This document shows positions 13,697 to 13,718 of a stretch of 13,718 nucleotides of DNA, piece after piece (within the stretch, counting starts at the first letter, position 1; each line of letters starts with the position of its first letter). The notes beneath the pieces were generated by a model, which saw only the letters and a program-made list of their open reading frames with translations, was not told the DNA's origin and ran no database searches. Origin of the DNA: an uncultured Lachnospiraceae bacterium. Lineage in GTDB: Bacteria; Bacillota; Clostridia; Lachnospirales; Lachnospiraceae. The position numbers and the translations under genes are program-made. The stretch is taken from contig USDI01000043.1 in NCBI GenBank assembly GCA_900553305.1, forward strand, positions 1 through 13,718, written 5' to 3'.

Positions 13697-13718
13697 GTTG
13701 CCGTGCATATGAGAAAAT

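Overview
This window looks like chromosomal DNA from a Clostridia bacterium, most likely a Lachnospiraceae-type gut anaerobe. The reasons are a moderate GC content, purine-rich Shine-Dalgarno sites, extended -10 promoters (TGnTACAAT), a LytTR/GHKL two-component pair, a DUF1846 gene directly before ftsH, and the Firmicutes carbon-control/cell-wall cluster hprK, ROK glucokinase, murB, rapZ, whiA and an HPr/Crh-like gene. The species assignment is inference; no rRNA or other phylogenetic marker was examined. All recognised genes are on the + strand.

Layout: (1) 1-2600 is the end of an operon. It holds the 3' part of an unrecognised gene, then a LytTR response regulator and a membrane GHKL sensor kinase of the AgrA/AgrC type, with almost no space between genes. 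No peptide precursor or AgrB-like processing gene is visible. (2) 2697-6480 has an extended -10 promoter, a DUF1846 gene, ftsH starting right at the DUF1846 stop, and a probable weak terminator. (3) 6481-6618 holds two diverged 48-bp direct repeats, each able to fold, just before uvrC. (4) 6619-8502 is uvrC. (5) 8503-8731 is a regulatory intergenic region with two candidate promoters. An inverted repeat sits across the -35 element of the promoter nearest hprK. (6) 8732-13696 is a six-gene operon, hprK - glcK - murB - rapZ - whiA - crh-like, ended by a strong intrinsic terminator.

The last operon brings together HPr kinase/phosphorylase, glucose phosphorylation, a peptidoglycan precursor enzyme, the RapZ nucleotide-binding regulator, the WhiA DNA-binding protein and a small HPr-fold protein. 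The HPr-fold protein keeps the Ser46 phosphorylation site of HPrK, but its His15 site is Glu. It is therefore best read as a Crh-type regulator rather than a sugar-transport phosphocarrier. The yvcK-type gene that separates rapZ and whiA in Bacillus is absent here, and WhiA appears shortened in its first homing-endonuclease-like half.

Most of the window is ordinary conserved housekeeping DNA and I do not see a wholly new system. The points most worth a second look are the Glu15 Crh-like protein, the shortened WhiA, the dyad on the hprK promoter, and the tandem foldable repeats before uvrC.
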